NCBI GenBank assembly: GCA_015501055.1
Contig: JADNYV010000437.1
Span: forward strand, 1-28,849
Length of the DNA: 28,849 nt
DNA from: Mucidula mucida
Taxonomy: Eukaryota; Basidiomycota; Agaricomycetes; Agaricales; Physalacriaceae
Direction of reading: 5' to 3'
Position numbers and translations under genes: made by a program. Each line of letters opens with the position of its first letter. The stretch's first letter is position 1. Below are positions 18,959 through 28,849 of this stretch, in pieces. The notes beneath the pieces are model-generated. The model was not told the origin of the DNA. It saw nothing but the letters and a program-made list of their open reading frames with translations, and did not search any database.

Positions 18959-19588
18959 GATGATCGGGGTGATAGGATCGGAGAGTGAAAGGGTGAAAGT
19001 GGGGATATGGGAGATGCGGATTTGATGAAACGGGTGAGGGAATAGAGGTTTGGATGAATAAGGAGGATCGCCTAGATCTGAAATAGAATCCAGGACTTGG
19101 TAGGGTGGGGAATGATGATGTGTATCGTAAGGTAAGTAAAGTAGGTAGGTATCGTAACTGTCTACGCTATTTTACCGACTACTGACTACGTATCTACGGA
19201 GCCCAAGAGCTCGTCACAAGTTCGCAATTGCCCAGCCGACGTCCCTCTGGTGTGAGGTAAGCCGAAGTTTTCCTGGGAACGGGGGTTGACCCGTAAACAG
19301 CGCCCACTGAAGTGCAACTGCCAAAAGTTCGTTCTCGTGAGAGCGGCTACTTCCAGCACCCGAGGCAGTTATCTCTAACTGTTAGCCGGCGCTACTGGGA
19401 CCAATACACACGTATGCGGACGTGCGCTGGAATTAGGAATCCGTCGATCTGTAAACAGGGAAAGGGAATAGGGGAATGTGCGATGATCAAACAGCGAAGT
19501 GCTGATCGACGATCAGGGATGTGTGGTAGGTGGTAGAAAGTAGTTCCGATCTTCTGTTAGCGACTGACTAAGCCACGGACTCAACCAG
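18959..19588 (-). other. Retroelement 5' leader and primer-binding site
   Basis: This is non-coding leader between the 5' LTR and the gag ATG, almost identical to 12488-13121. Immediately inside the LTR the minus strand reads C then TGGTTGAGTCCGTGG, consistent with priming by the CCA end of a tRNA. I cannot say which tRNA. Confidence 0.55.
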
Positions 19589-20082
19589 GTACCACAGCAA
19601 GAACTGAAAGAGAAAACGTTCGCGTTCGTAAGACTAGGCTAGGCCAGGTGTATAAACGAGATCGGAACTAAAGTACAATGATACTACACTACTGCTTATA
19701 TACTATTAAGTCTGTGTTTGAAGCTCCTTGTCCATACGCGTTTCCACTAGGGATGCTCCACGCCCTTGACCCAGTGTTGTATGCTACTAGTCCGTGAAAC
19801 CATTAAATACGAGTGGTGACTGCATGTAAGTAATAATACTGAAACGACCATGTGTACTACGAGTGTCGGCGGTGTGTATACAATAGGGAGTCCATGAGGT
19901 ATCGGCATGTATGATGTCATCCATGTGTTGGGCGTGTGTCCGACATGAGTACGGCTTCGGTAATGAAAAGGGGTATGATCGGTGACGAAACAGATGATGA
20001 AACGGTCCGTTGGTTGATAAGACAAGGCTCCCGATAAGATATGATAAGATGTGAAAATGTGAAAATATGGCGATTCATAACA
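19589..20082 (-). repeat. 5' LTR of the long element (LTR-R)
   Basis: This 494-bp LTR runs TGTTATGAATCGCC to GTGGTAC on the minus strand, with a TATATAAG promoter word (forward cttatata, 19695-19702). It is closer to LTR-b (about 11 differences) than to LTR-a at the other end of the same element (about 25). Confidence 0.75.
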
Positions 20083-21408
20083 CCTGGTGCAGAGATTAGG
20101 TAGTGCGTTGAGACCACATACAGTGCTATGGAGATGTGTAACACACTGAAGACTGTCTTAGTCTATGAGAGAAGGTTTTGCGCGTGGTTGGAGGCAGGGC
20201 ATGAAACTAGCCACGGTAATCTCCGGACAACCAAACAAGACTCCATAGAGCAGAGCAGGGTGAAGCACTATGGCCAAGTAAAAAGGGTAGATCAAGAAAG
20301 GATTGATTCTTCAGTGACATTTCTATGTGACCAGGAATGAGTTGAGAGCTCCTCGGTTTGCAACCTCTTGAATTCGACTGTATATCAGTACAACCACGAG
20401 TGCATCCCAATCAAGTCTTGATTGCGTGCTTCATGATCGGGTTATTTGAAGGAGGGGGAAGAGCCACGTTTGAGGCATACCACACACCGGCTCTCGGGTG
20501 CTTTTGCCCAGGTACTTTGTATATCGCAGCTGGGGGACGGGAATTTGCGTCAGGTCCAGCTTACCGCGGCAGTTTTCATGTATGGCATCCATTCAAGTTG
20601 GATGCTTACCTCAAGGATCGCGCAAATCTTGGCCGCCAACCCGCTCTCTGCAGCATTGAACATGACGCGACGGAAGGTGGTCTCTCTCCTCGCCATCACG
20701 TGGTATTAACGTTGCCATCTGCCCAGCCATAGTAAGTTGAAACAATGCTTGCTTTCTTTCGTTCTTGATTGCTCAAAGATTTACACTTCGATTGCTATGC
20801 AAGAGCACAGCATTGAACCGCGTACAAAAACGTGTTCTCCACGAAACGCGCCCATGTTGCCGAAACGCATGTGCGGATGTGTTTGGTGACTGTATATATA
20901 GCCTCGGCGTACGCGTCGTATGCCACGGCACGGCCACTGACGGTGACTGCAGTTCCTGGCGGAATCATCCGTCATTAATATTATACTGTACTTGGATTAT
21001 ACGACGTAAAGTTACTCGCCAGCAATCCCGCCGACTTCGGATTTGGAAAGGGTGGAACCAGAGGGTAACCAAGTGGCTGGAAGGTCCAATGAAGTGGATT
21101 AAGTAGCCGAAATCAACACCCGTTCATCGCTAGAGCAACTAAAGGGCGGCAAAGGAAGCGAAGACAGAAATTTCGTACCAAAGCAATGGTCAAAGGTCTC
21201 TCTCTAACCACAGCCTGTTTGTGTCAAGCCGAACGAGTCTGTCTGAGAACAACGTTGCTGCCACTGCCTGTGTGAGCGCTGTGTATCGAACTTAGGACTG
21301 AAATCATTGCCAATCGTGCATCAAGGGTCTGTTCACCCGTGCCTCGTACGTGCACCTGATATATAATGCTTATTCGAGTCCTTACGATAACCTTTTCCTC
21401 CGGCCAAG
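20083..21408. other. Region without a convincing gene
   Basis: This 1.3-kb gap lies between the retroelement and the arrestin-like gene. One weak possibility is a two-exon minus-strand gene. Exon 1 would run from 20696 to 20610 (MARRETTFRRVMFNAAESGL start) and end in GAG|GTAAGC. The putative intron closes in a good branch site and CCCCCAG near 20525, followed by a short frame. The product would be about 60 aa and I do not recognise it. A TATATATA at about 20894-20902 could serve a minus-strand promoter. A second TATA-like word (atatataatg, about 21359) sits about 45 bp upstream of the arrestin start. Confidence 0.2.
21359..21368 (+). promoter_or_regulatory. TATA-like element of the arrestin gene
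   Basis: ATATATAATG lies about 40-50 bp upstream of the ATG at 21409. The position fits a fungal TATA box only if the 5' UTR is very short. Confidence 0.3.
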
Positions 21409-23253
21409 ATGTACAACGGCTACGACACGGATGCATACGATAACTGGAGTCCAACCGACTCCCATTCTGGGTCGGGGTCGAGATCCTCAGGACTCAGTCG
21501 ACGCCTGAGTACATTCTCAACCCTCTCTGTCGCCACGGCACTCCCCTTGTACTCGGAAGATGATCACTATCCCTCCCCAATCCAACTTCCAGAATATACC
21601 CATCCCAGTCCCACTTATACTATACCCTCCGCGAGGACTTATCCTCCCTCCAGCGCCGCCTCGGTCAGCCAGATATCCTCATGTGCGGCATCCATGAGCG
21701 AGCTTTCTTTGAGCGCGGCATCCACCAGCACCTGGACATCTGGAGGGTCGTCGAGTAGATCAGGATCGTCCGGTCGTACATCCTCACGACGGGCGCGACC
21801 GAGCACAGCGGGTTCCAGCACTGCCAGCTCCTCGTCAAGTTCCGGAGAAATAGGACCAGCCGCGGTGTACAACCCTTCAACGTCCATATTCCACCGAACG
21901 CCTACGACCGACCACGCATTTCATCTGCGCCCAGAAAAGGGGCCTGGAGATCCCTGGGCAACGCTCATCCTCTCGAGCAATGCGGAAAGCCCGGATAAAA
22001 CACCCCGTTTTTACGCTGGAAATAAGATCAGAGGCGCGGTGCATTTTAACTTGGCGGAACCCATGACGCTACGGATGATTACAGTGACCGTGTGTTTCTC
22101 GAGCTATCCACAGAAAAGAAATATCTTGTTGACTCGCTTTGCAGCTTCGTGGCACAATTGTTCAACAACGCCTACAGTCAAATCACTCGCACAACTTTCT
22201 GGATGATACAGTAGCCGTCTGGTCAAAGGACAGCGCTGCCGGTGACTCTCGGGTCCCTTTGTCCTCGTCAGGAACGCTCGTCGGGCTCCTCGCTATTCCC
22301 TTCGAAATGCAGTTTCCAACCGATATGGATCTCACGGGCGACAACAATGTCACTACCACCGTACCCCTCCCAGAGTCCATGCTAGAGCAGAATAGCCCAA
22401 TCCAACTCGAGTACAAGGTCATCCTCACCATCCACCGAGGGAGGTTCCAATCACCGTTCAAGTAAGCTTTCTTTTTCCTCTAGAAATACATTATTTCTGA
22501 CTGGCGCGGTCTGCAGAATACAAGCAGACGTGATATATACACCGCGAGTAACGCCGGGACCTCCCACGCCCGCCCGACAGCTAGCATATCATAACCACCG
22601 CGCGATACCTGGTCCTATCAGCGATCCCAAGGGATGGTTAATCACCGCGCCCATGCAGTGTCCCGGCAATCTGCGCGGCATTGAGGACGTGATGATCAGC
22701 GGGACAGTCAGTCTACCCTCTTGCCCTCCCTCACCTTTCCTCAAACTCACACACAAGTCTAGGTGTTTCTTCCTTCGCCGGTACGATCTATCTAGGGTGT
22801 GGCGCTTCTGTATTGAAACTCATCTCGCGATTGTAGGCAACGTATACCCGGGGCACGGCAGTGCCGTGCAAAATACATGTGAACACGACGACGACGCGGA
22901 ATATCAACGTCAAGGACCTCGTGACTATGCGTCTATGTCGACGTATAACGTATCTGGATCCCAAAGTGGGTCGGAAGAAACGTCTTAAAGACTGCACCGA
23001 GAAAGTAAAGGTCGACATCTGCTCCGTCGTCTGGTTCGCTTCGCGCCCCAAGGGCCGGGCCGTCACGCTGGAAGGCGAGCTCCACATACACCGCCAGCTC
23101 CCAGCGTCCGGCAGTTTTCCGCTGTTCAACGTCGAGGTAACGTCTTGAGTTCATACCATTTGACAAGCCCGTTGATGGTGTTACCACTAGTACTACGTCG
23201 TGCTCATGGCATTTGAATCGGACGAGTTCACGCCGCTCGCCACCAAGCCTTAA
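21409..23253 (+). CDS. Arrestin-like (ART-type) adaptor protein
   Basis: The model has six exons: 21409-22089, 22145-22461, 22517-22706, 22763-22780, 22837-23136 and 23191-23253. It gives 522 aa. Exon 4 is only 18 nt. The N-terminal 180 residues are Ser/Thr-rich and include two LPxY words (LPLY and LPEY) of the kind that bind WW domains of Rsp5/Nedd4 ubiquitin ligases. The arrestin N fold begins around DPWATLILSS and FYAGNKIRGAVHFNL and continues with MTLRMITVTLRG across intron 1. TYTRGTAVPCKIHV and FNVEYYVVL fit the arrestin C fold. Such proteins link transporters to ubiquitin-driven endocytosis. The model stops at TAA 23251-23253. The next frame continues with KRKIEVATELPAGPMPPRP to TAG at 23382-23384, which looks like the true C-terminus, so a one-base loss in the T run at about 23250 is likely. 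Confidence 0.8.
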
Positions 23254-23384
23254 TGAAGCGGAAGATTGAAGTTGCCACCGAGCTCCCCGCGGGCCCGATG
23301 CCTCCCCGCCCGGTGACTACCGAACCCCCGGCCAAGTGGCTCAAGACGTCTTATGATTCTATGACTCTTCAGACATATTTCTAG
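23251..23384 (+). pseudogene. Frameshifted C-terminal tail of the arrestin-like gene
   Basis: Right after the apparent stop, the adjacent frame encodes about 43 further residues with the Pro-rich KRKIEVATELPAGPMPPRP and an aromatic end (SMTLQTYF), then TAG. Arrestin-like fungal proteins commonly end in this style. One extra T in ccttaatg would fuse it to the upstream exon. Confidence 0.55.
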
Positions 23385-24156
23385 CGTTTCTTATTTAGCA
23401 GGTTTCTCTGTATACCCCCACCCCATTATGTACTCTCAGTAGAATATCGTAGCTTCCCAACACTGTATCCTTAGTGCGCCACAATCTAAATCAATCCGCA
23501 TGCTATCAATCAACTAATGTTTGACATCTTGAACGTACTATATAATGAGCCATTAAGCACCTCGCAGCGTTGCTGTGAGAAAGTGCTGAATGAGAAGAGA
23601 AGCAAGAGACGATTTAAGGTCCTGAACGATATTCGGTGTAGTTGTTTCTAGTTATTAGTATTAGCGAGGTAGTATGTCACGCTCTTGTTCCTCGATTGGA
23701 CATGGAAGTCCAGCGCTTCGCCGTCACGGTGTTGCCTCGATTACTAATACATAGAATGCCACCGTGAGCCAAGAGTCCATCAGGTTTGTGCAATAATGAT
23801 GAAACTTGGGGGCATGCTACTCGTTAAAAGAAGATCCTAAGATGTTCATCCCCAGCTGCGCCCTCTAGCGTTGGTTAGGGAAGTTGCTTTGTTTCCTTCC
23901 GTGTTCCTTTACCTTCATCGATGTTTCCTCGAAAGGGCGGCTCCGCCCCGTGAACGTTCAAAAAGGTTCGCTAGCCTCTCCTGACACACACCGCTCATCG
24001 TTCGAATGTCATAAGTAATCATTGCGTCGTAGGTAACGAAAATTAAGAAACATGAAAAATACACATATTGGAACAGACAACAAGGATAGAGCGCGGCCGA
24101 CGCATAGATAGTGAGGAGAAAAAACAAGATGAGAAACCACCATACAACAAACTCGT
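23385..24156. other. Convergent intergenic region
   Basis: This contains the 3' flanks of the arrestin-like gene (plus) and eEF3 (minus). It is AT-rich in part, and no gene or repeat stands out. Confidence 0.45.
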
Positions 24157-27100
24157 TCAGAGCTCGTCATCAGTGATTTCCTCACCTCTCTTCTTACGTG
24201 CCATCCGCTCCTTCTTGAGCTTCCGTGCCTCTGCTGCTGTGATCTTCTTCTGCTTCTTGTTCTCGATCTTGTTACCCATAGCATCGTACTGATCTTCCTC
24301 GTCGCCGTCCTTCTTGTCAATGCGGGACCGGCGCCCTGGCCTTCGACCCAGTTGTGGCCAGAAGCCTCAAGACGACCATCGCGCATTGCCCACACTTCCT
24401 TGCACAGTGACTCAGAAAAGTCCGGTTGTGGGTGATGACAAGCACACCACCCTCGAAGACCTTGAGAGCTTCAATGAGTGCGGCGAGTGATTCACGATCG
24501 AGGTAGTCTGAAAGCGAATGTCAGTAATGAGAACACGAGCACGATCCCTGAATGAACTCACTAGTCGGCTCATCCAAGCACATAACGTGAGGTCGACGCC
24601 ATGTTGCAGCACCGAGAACAATCTTGACCTTCTGTCCTCCAGAGAGACCCCTCATAGTGTTGTGGGAAACGAACTCAGGCTCGAGACCAAAGTCAGCGAA
24701 GTGCTTCTCAATCTCCCGACGAACGAGAGGACGGAGAAGACCAAGGCGCTGAGCCTCTCTTGTGTCAACCTCGAGCACTTTCTAGAAACACAAGCAAATG
24801 TCAGCGAAAAACATGCGAGCTTGACAGAAAGGCTCACCTTTTCGAATCCACGCTTGATCAGGTCATCTCGTGGCAGCCAGACGTTCTCTGACGAACTGAG
24901 ACCCTTGAACGACACCTCGTACTCGTACGACTGCTTCAGCTTCTTCCTTGCGACAATCTCGTCGATCAACCGCTTCTGGCCCTCGATGACGACGACACCT
25001 CCATCCTTCATCTTCTGCATCTCCTCCTCAGAGATCTGGCGATTGGCCTTGGTCATCTCCTCCAAGTCCTCACCGGTCTGGTAACGCCATAGCATGTACT
25101 CAAGAGGCGTCTTGTCCAGGTGGTTATCGATATGGTGGAAAGCATGTTGGGCGACGTAGCCAATGACCAAGTTGGGGTGCTTCCAGATTTCACCACCCTT
25201 GTTCGGCTCCATGTCGCCGATGAGGAGCTTGACGAGGGTAGATTTACCGGAACCGTTGGGCCGAGGACGGCGACACGCGAAGAGAGGGATACCTGTAGAG
25301 TGATGTCGAAGAGTTGCTGTACGGGCTGTGTTGGGTACTGGAATCCAACTTTGCGCCTGAAACAATATTAGAAAGTGAACTTGACAAGCAGATATTACCT
25401 ACATCTTCAAGAGAGATTTCTCCTTGGTCTTGACACCCTCGAGCAGAGGTGGGTCAGGGAGCTTGAACCTGTATCCTCAGCAGCCTCGAGAGTATAGTAT
25501 GACTTGGCCTCTGAACCTGGGCAACGAACTTCTCGAGGTTACCGCGATATCTGCGGAGCTTGAAGCGGTTCAAGTGGAGAACGTCGGTGATGGTGTTGTT
25601 GAGGAAACTGGAGTCGTGAGACACGATGACTGCAGATACGTGAATTAAGTGACGAATTAACGAAGGTAAACTTACTCGAAGTGCAAGTCTTGAGATTGGT
25701 GAGGTAGCCCTCCAACCAGGCAACGTTGACGACGTCCAAATGGTTAGTGGGCTCATCGAGGAGCAGGATGTCAGCCCTGAAAGCATCGCACGAGCGAGGG
25801 CGAGTTTCATCTTCCAACCACCGGACAGACTGCCGATAGCCTGCTGCTGGCGCTCATCGTTGAACCCGACGGAGGCAGAGTCTCGATGACCTCGGTCTCA
25901 GTGGCGAGATACGCTTGTCAGTCAATATGAACGAGAGGACAGAGGTATCTTCTTCGCTGCCATCAATGTCGTGCTCGACATAGAAGGTGCGGACGTCGTC
26001 GGTGAGGGAAACCTTCGACTTGGCTGCAGAACGTAAATCAGTAAGCGATTTGTCACAGATGACACGACGACGAACCCATTGGTGATAGCGCGCATGAGAG
26101 TGACTTGCCGGTACCGTTCTTACCGCAGAGACCGTAGCGGTGACCACGCTTGAGGCGGAGAGTAGCCGTGTTGAGGAGAATCTTCGCACCATATGCCAAA
26201 GAGAACTGGCAGTTGCAAAGATCCTCACCCTCCTCCTCATCCTCGAGAGCCTCGCCTTCGTCGACGTCCTCGGTGGCCGAGCGGACGACCCACTCACGAG
26301 AGACAGAGATAGGTCGGGAGTCGAGGCTGCGAAAGCAAGATAAGGAGCCAAAGAGTCCCACTCGGGAACATCAAAGTTCTTGGCGTTGACGAGGTTAGCA
26401 GCAAGGGAGGAAGCGTAGATGGCGGCAACGTGTGCGACGTGAGTCTCGCTGCCGAGCTTCTTGTAGACGGCAGTCAAAGAGTGTCCGAGCGAGCCGGTGT
26501 CAGCAACCTTCAAGGGAGGAAGGTCCGAACCATCGCCTTCGGGAACCTCTCCGACTTGACGAAGAGTAGCAATAGCCTTGCCAACAACACCACGGGCCTC
26601 AGGGTCACCGATAGAGCCTTCCACCTTGATCAGACCTGGAAGAGTTTGGGAGGAAAAGGTCGGACGGTGACGGGAGAGTCCACGAGCTTGCCATATTGTC
26701 GACGATGCTGTAAACGCAAGTTAGAGAAGGGTAAAGACAGAACAAATTGAAACTTACAACAGCGACTTTACGCTTGGTGGAAGTCAACTTCTCGCTGAGA
26801 CCACGCGAGAGAGGGGGACCATTAGAAAGCGTAGGAGAGTCTACTTCGGAAACGAATGTGGTGGCCGAGAGGAGCATGATGTATTAGGCACCTCTTCGAC
26901 AGGATTAATAAGAGCCTTGAATTGAGAGCGGGAATAAAGCGTTCAATATCCTTGTTGGAAACCAGAGCAGTAGCCTTTGTAAGCGAATCACGAGCAGCCT
27001 CTTCACGTCGGCCTTGGTGTCCCAGATGACCTCGGAGAGTACGGGGATAATCTCGGGCATGAGCTTCGCCATCTGAAACAGGCGCGCTCTTGACCAGCTG

Positions 27101-27619
27101 GTTGGGATCACGAGGGAACCGGCTTGATCTGCCAATTTGCCGGCAGTTTTGAGTTTTCGTGAAGAAGGGCGGGAAGATGAGGGCGGTAGCCCAGGGGTTC
27201 ATAGCTGCAACAAACTCCTGACGGCCTCGACGGCTGCTGTCCGGACAGCAGGCATCTTGTCGGCGAAATGCTTTCGAGAAGGCGGCGTAGATTCCAGACT
27301 CGGCGAATATTGGCTCGAGGGCCTTGACTGCGCCAGACTTGGCGACCGGGCGATGGCATCCGGCGCCCTCTCGTGCAGCAGGTGACTTTTGTCGGCGAGA
27401 GACTTGACGACAGCTGGCGCGAAACCAGCTACGGTGAGAGCGTGTGGCCCTCTTTTTGAGCAACAGCAGCGAGGGTGCTGGCTGCTGATCGCGTGAAGGA
27501 CTTGTCGGCAACAAAGAGTGCTGCGATATCGACCTGGCTGTCGGACGGTGCATGGCAGCCTTGAGATCGGCAGGGGAGGGAATTGCAAGGGGTGAAGATG
27601 TTTGCGTAGCAGCGGGCAT
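24157..27619 (-). CDS. Translation elongation factor 3 (eEF3), frame broken by many indels
   Basis: All parts of fungal eEF3 are recognisable. A HEAT-repeat N-terminus runs from the ATG at 27619 ([54 protein letters not shown]). ABC1 has its Walker A near 26102-26130 (GKNGTGKS), LSGGW near 25815-25829 and [11 protein letters not shown] near 25735-25769. ABC2 has its Walker A near 25241-25263, LSGGQ near 24631-24645 and CLDEPTNYLD (split by an intron). The eEF3-specific chromodomain-like insert includes [21 protein letters not shown] Lys-rich tail ends EEITDDEL at the TGA at 24157-24159. Introns include 24508-24561, 24782-24837, 25357-25402, 25630-25675 and 26024-26075. eEF3 is an essential ribosome-bound ATPase in fungi. 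Here the frame is interrupted at least 15 times, mostly by single-base changes in homopolymers, so a continuous CDS cannot be given. Confidence 0.85.
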
Positions 27620-27960
27620 GTCTATAATCTGCACATCGATTTTTAGCGATTTTCCTGCGATTTCACATCGAAACACTTGCGCACCTTGGATGAGGGAATG
27701 ATAAGAAAAATGGAAGGTGATGTGCAACAAAGGCTGGTAAGAAACAAGGCACGCTCTATAATCTCAGGATGGCAAATTTGCCTGCTCGTCTTTCAGTACA
27801 GCAAAATCAAAGGACGGCCAGCGATACTCACCTCTACGGAGGATACGGAGGGAAGAAGGAGAGGTGGAGACGGCGTCAGCTGGCTGCCAGTATTTGTATG
27901 AGAAAATTGTGGCAATTCAAACTCCGCTTTTGGAATTTCCCATTCAATCGCGACCTCGCA
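27620..27960 (-). promoter_or_regulatory. eEF3 5' UTR with probable leader intron
   Basis: Upstream of the ATG the minus strand has a strong donor (GTAGAG|GTGAGT at 27831) and an acceptor (GTGCAG at 27629-27631, 10 bases before the start codon). Together they imply a 203-bp 5'-UTR intron. Just before the donor is a CT-rich run (CTCCACCTCTCCTTCTTCCC, about 27840-27870), a common feature around start sites of highly expressed fungal genes. The promoter proper would lie at 27880 and beyond. Confidence 0.5.
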
Positions 27961-28849
27961 TCTGATCTTTCTTGTAGACTCTCCCCCGGCCAATTTGTGG
28001 GGTAACAGTTCCGTTCACATTACCCCGAGTTCTCATTGAGCTTCTGTGGCACCTTAACCGACTCGAAACCCTCTTCTCAACTGCTCTATTTTTCACTTTC
28101 CTGGTTGTCCAAGGCCTAGATGGTCCAAATTGTCCGACTCGACTCTTGGTCATCTGTTCATATTCTAGACAGGAGGGACGCTAGCCGCCCTCTGGGCACC
28201 GCCGCGTGTCTTGCTGTGATATCATGACCTGCTCCGAATACTGCCTTGATACGACTCCGTCACGGTCCAGACGGAACTCTTTTATATTCCTCTGCTTCCA
28301 TAACGGCTGTTCTTCGAGCCCGAACATGCGCTTCTTCACCGGACTATCCTTAGCGATGTCCACGGCATCGTGTTCACCTTGTTTTCTGTTATGTTCATCT
28401 GCTATGTTCTCGGCCGGCCAGCTGACTCTCGCCACATTTCCAAGTCGTGTTGCACAGCAACGCGTTGTTCTTTACGTCCTCTGTAGACTCCGGGCTGTAT
28501 TTCACTCAATCTGAGCCAGAACCACTGCCGCAAATCACGATTGTTGGCGCACGCTGAAACTACATCGCATCATGTTCATCATCACGTACTGCTATTCAGT
28601 TGCCATTCAGTTCATTTTGGCTGCTTCACAACAGTGATCTGGTGGCGATGAACGAACGCGTCTCCTCGCCTCCCGCTTCACATCTAATAAAGCTAGGCTA
28701 TGTCATGTTATTTCAGATTGTGGATGAAGAGTCGTTTGTGAATAGACCAAGGTACAGTTCATTCTTCACTGTAGAGTTGAATCTCCTTTTCCGCGAATTC
28801 CATTTTTGTAACTTGATTTTCAACGTGCATGGTGTGTGCAGTACGTGCC
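27961..28849. other. Right edge, no gene recognised
   Basis: Short open frames occur on both strands (for example 28181-28435 minus and 28206-28514 plus, overlapping each other). None shows a motif, signal peptide or plausible splice pattern that I can defend. Probably it is eEF3 upstream region and flank of a gene beyond the window. Confidence 0.35.

Larger units (their letters stand above)
13616..20082 (-). mobile_element. Ty3/gypsy chromovirus, nearly full length, decayed
   Basis: This 6.5-kb element is flanked by direct LTRs at 13616-14108 and 19589-20082. On the minus strand the order is LTR, primer-binding site, leader, gag, protease, reverse transcriptase, RNase H, integrase, chromodomain, polypurine tract (AAGGAGGGGGTGA, just inside 14109) and LTR. 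The domain order and chromodomain define a chromovirus of the Ty3/gypsy group. The LTRs start TG but end AC instead of the usual CA. No target-site duplication is visible: cctgg follows the right end, and another LTR abuts the left end. Several frameshifts and a nonsense codon make it non-autonomous. Confidence 0.85.

Noticed and set aside
24521..25365. Separate ABC-transporter genes
   Set aside because: The ABC motifs belong to one eEF3 gene: same order, the eEF3-specific insert and Lys-rich tail are present, and no membrane segments occur. The split frames come from introns and indels.
28181..28514. Overlapping opposite-strand open frames at the right edge
   Set aside because: Neither shows domains, a credible start context or splice sites. 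Each could simply be the shadow of the other.
1..28849. tRNA or rRNA genes
   Set aside because: Scanning by eye for the tRNA T-loop words and rRNA-like stretches gave nothing convincing. A tRNA with unusual loops could have been missed.

Overview
The window looks like nuclear DNA of a filamentous fungus, most likely a mushroom-forming basidiomycete (Agaricomycetes). The evidence is the gene structure: dense 46-64 bp GT-AG introns, very small exons and short intergenic gaps. The gene content agrees: a fungus-specific elongation factor 3, PLAC8 proteins, an arrestin-like adaptor, a chromodomain Ty3/gypsy element and a Helitron helicase. All exon models were spliced by hand from the sequence, so homology statements rest on motif recognition and not on searches.

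Left third (1-12 kb). A tandem pair of small single-pass membrane protein genes (minus strand, 462-938 and 1329-1826) is followed by a nine-exon plus-strand gene for a RING-finger plus RRM protein (2439-5335). Next come two tandem PLAC8-family genes on the minus strand (6020-6660 and 7887-8553), an intact short-chain dehydrogenase/reductase with eight exons (9035-10351, minus) and a GH16-like concanavalin A-fold glucanase (10825-11740, minus) that carries a 7-nt microexon. The glucanase appears to have lost its 5' end, because a Helitron 3' terminus lies directly upstream.

Middle (11.75-20.1 kb). This is a mobile-element nest on the minus strand. It holds a Helitron helicase C-terminal fragment with one in-frame stop, joined abruptly at about 12400 to a truncated gypsy copy (gag start, leader, LTR). 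That LTR abuts head-to-tail the 3' LTR of a second, nearly full-length gypsy chromovirus (13616-20082). The chromovirus has gag, protease, RT, RNase H, integrase and a chromodomain, and is broken by several frameshifts and a nonsense codon. Several differences are CpG transitions, which suggests methylation or RIP-like decay.

Right third (20-28.8 kb). A stretch without a convincing gene is followed by an arrestin-like gene on the plus strand (21409-23253, possibly frameshifted near its end). The translation elongation factor eEF3 gene is on the minus strand (24157-27619) with a likely 5'-UTR intron. All eEF3 domains are recognisable, but the reading frame is broken many times by 1-2 nt indels, mostly in homopolymers. 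That is more consistent with local consensus error than with a real pseudogene. The genes do not form an obvious pathway. The strongest observations are the retroelement/Helitron junctions, the cluster of microexons, the duplicated membrane-protein pair and the indel-riddled eEF3.
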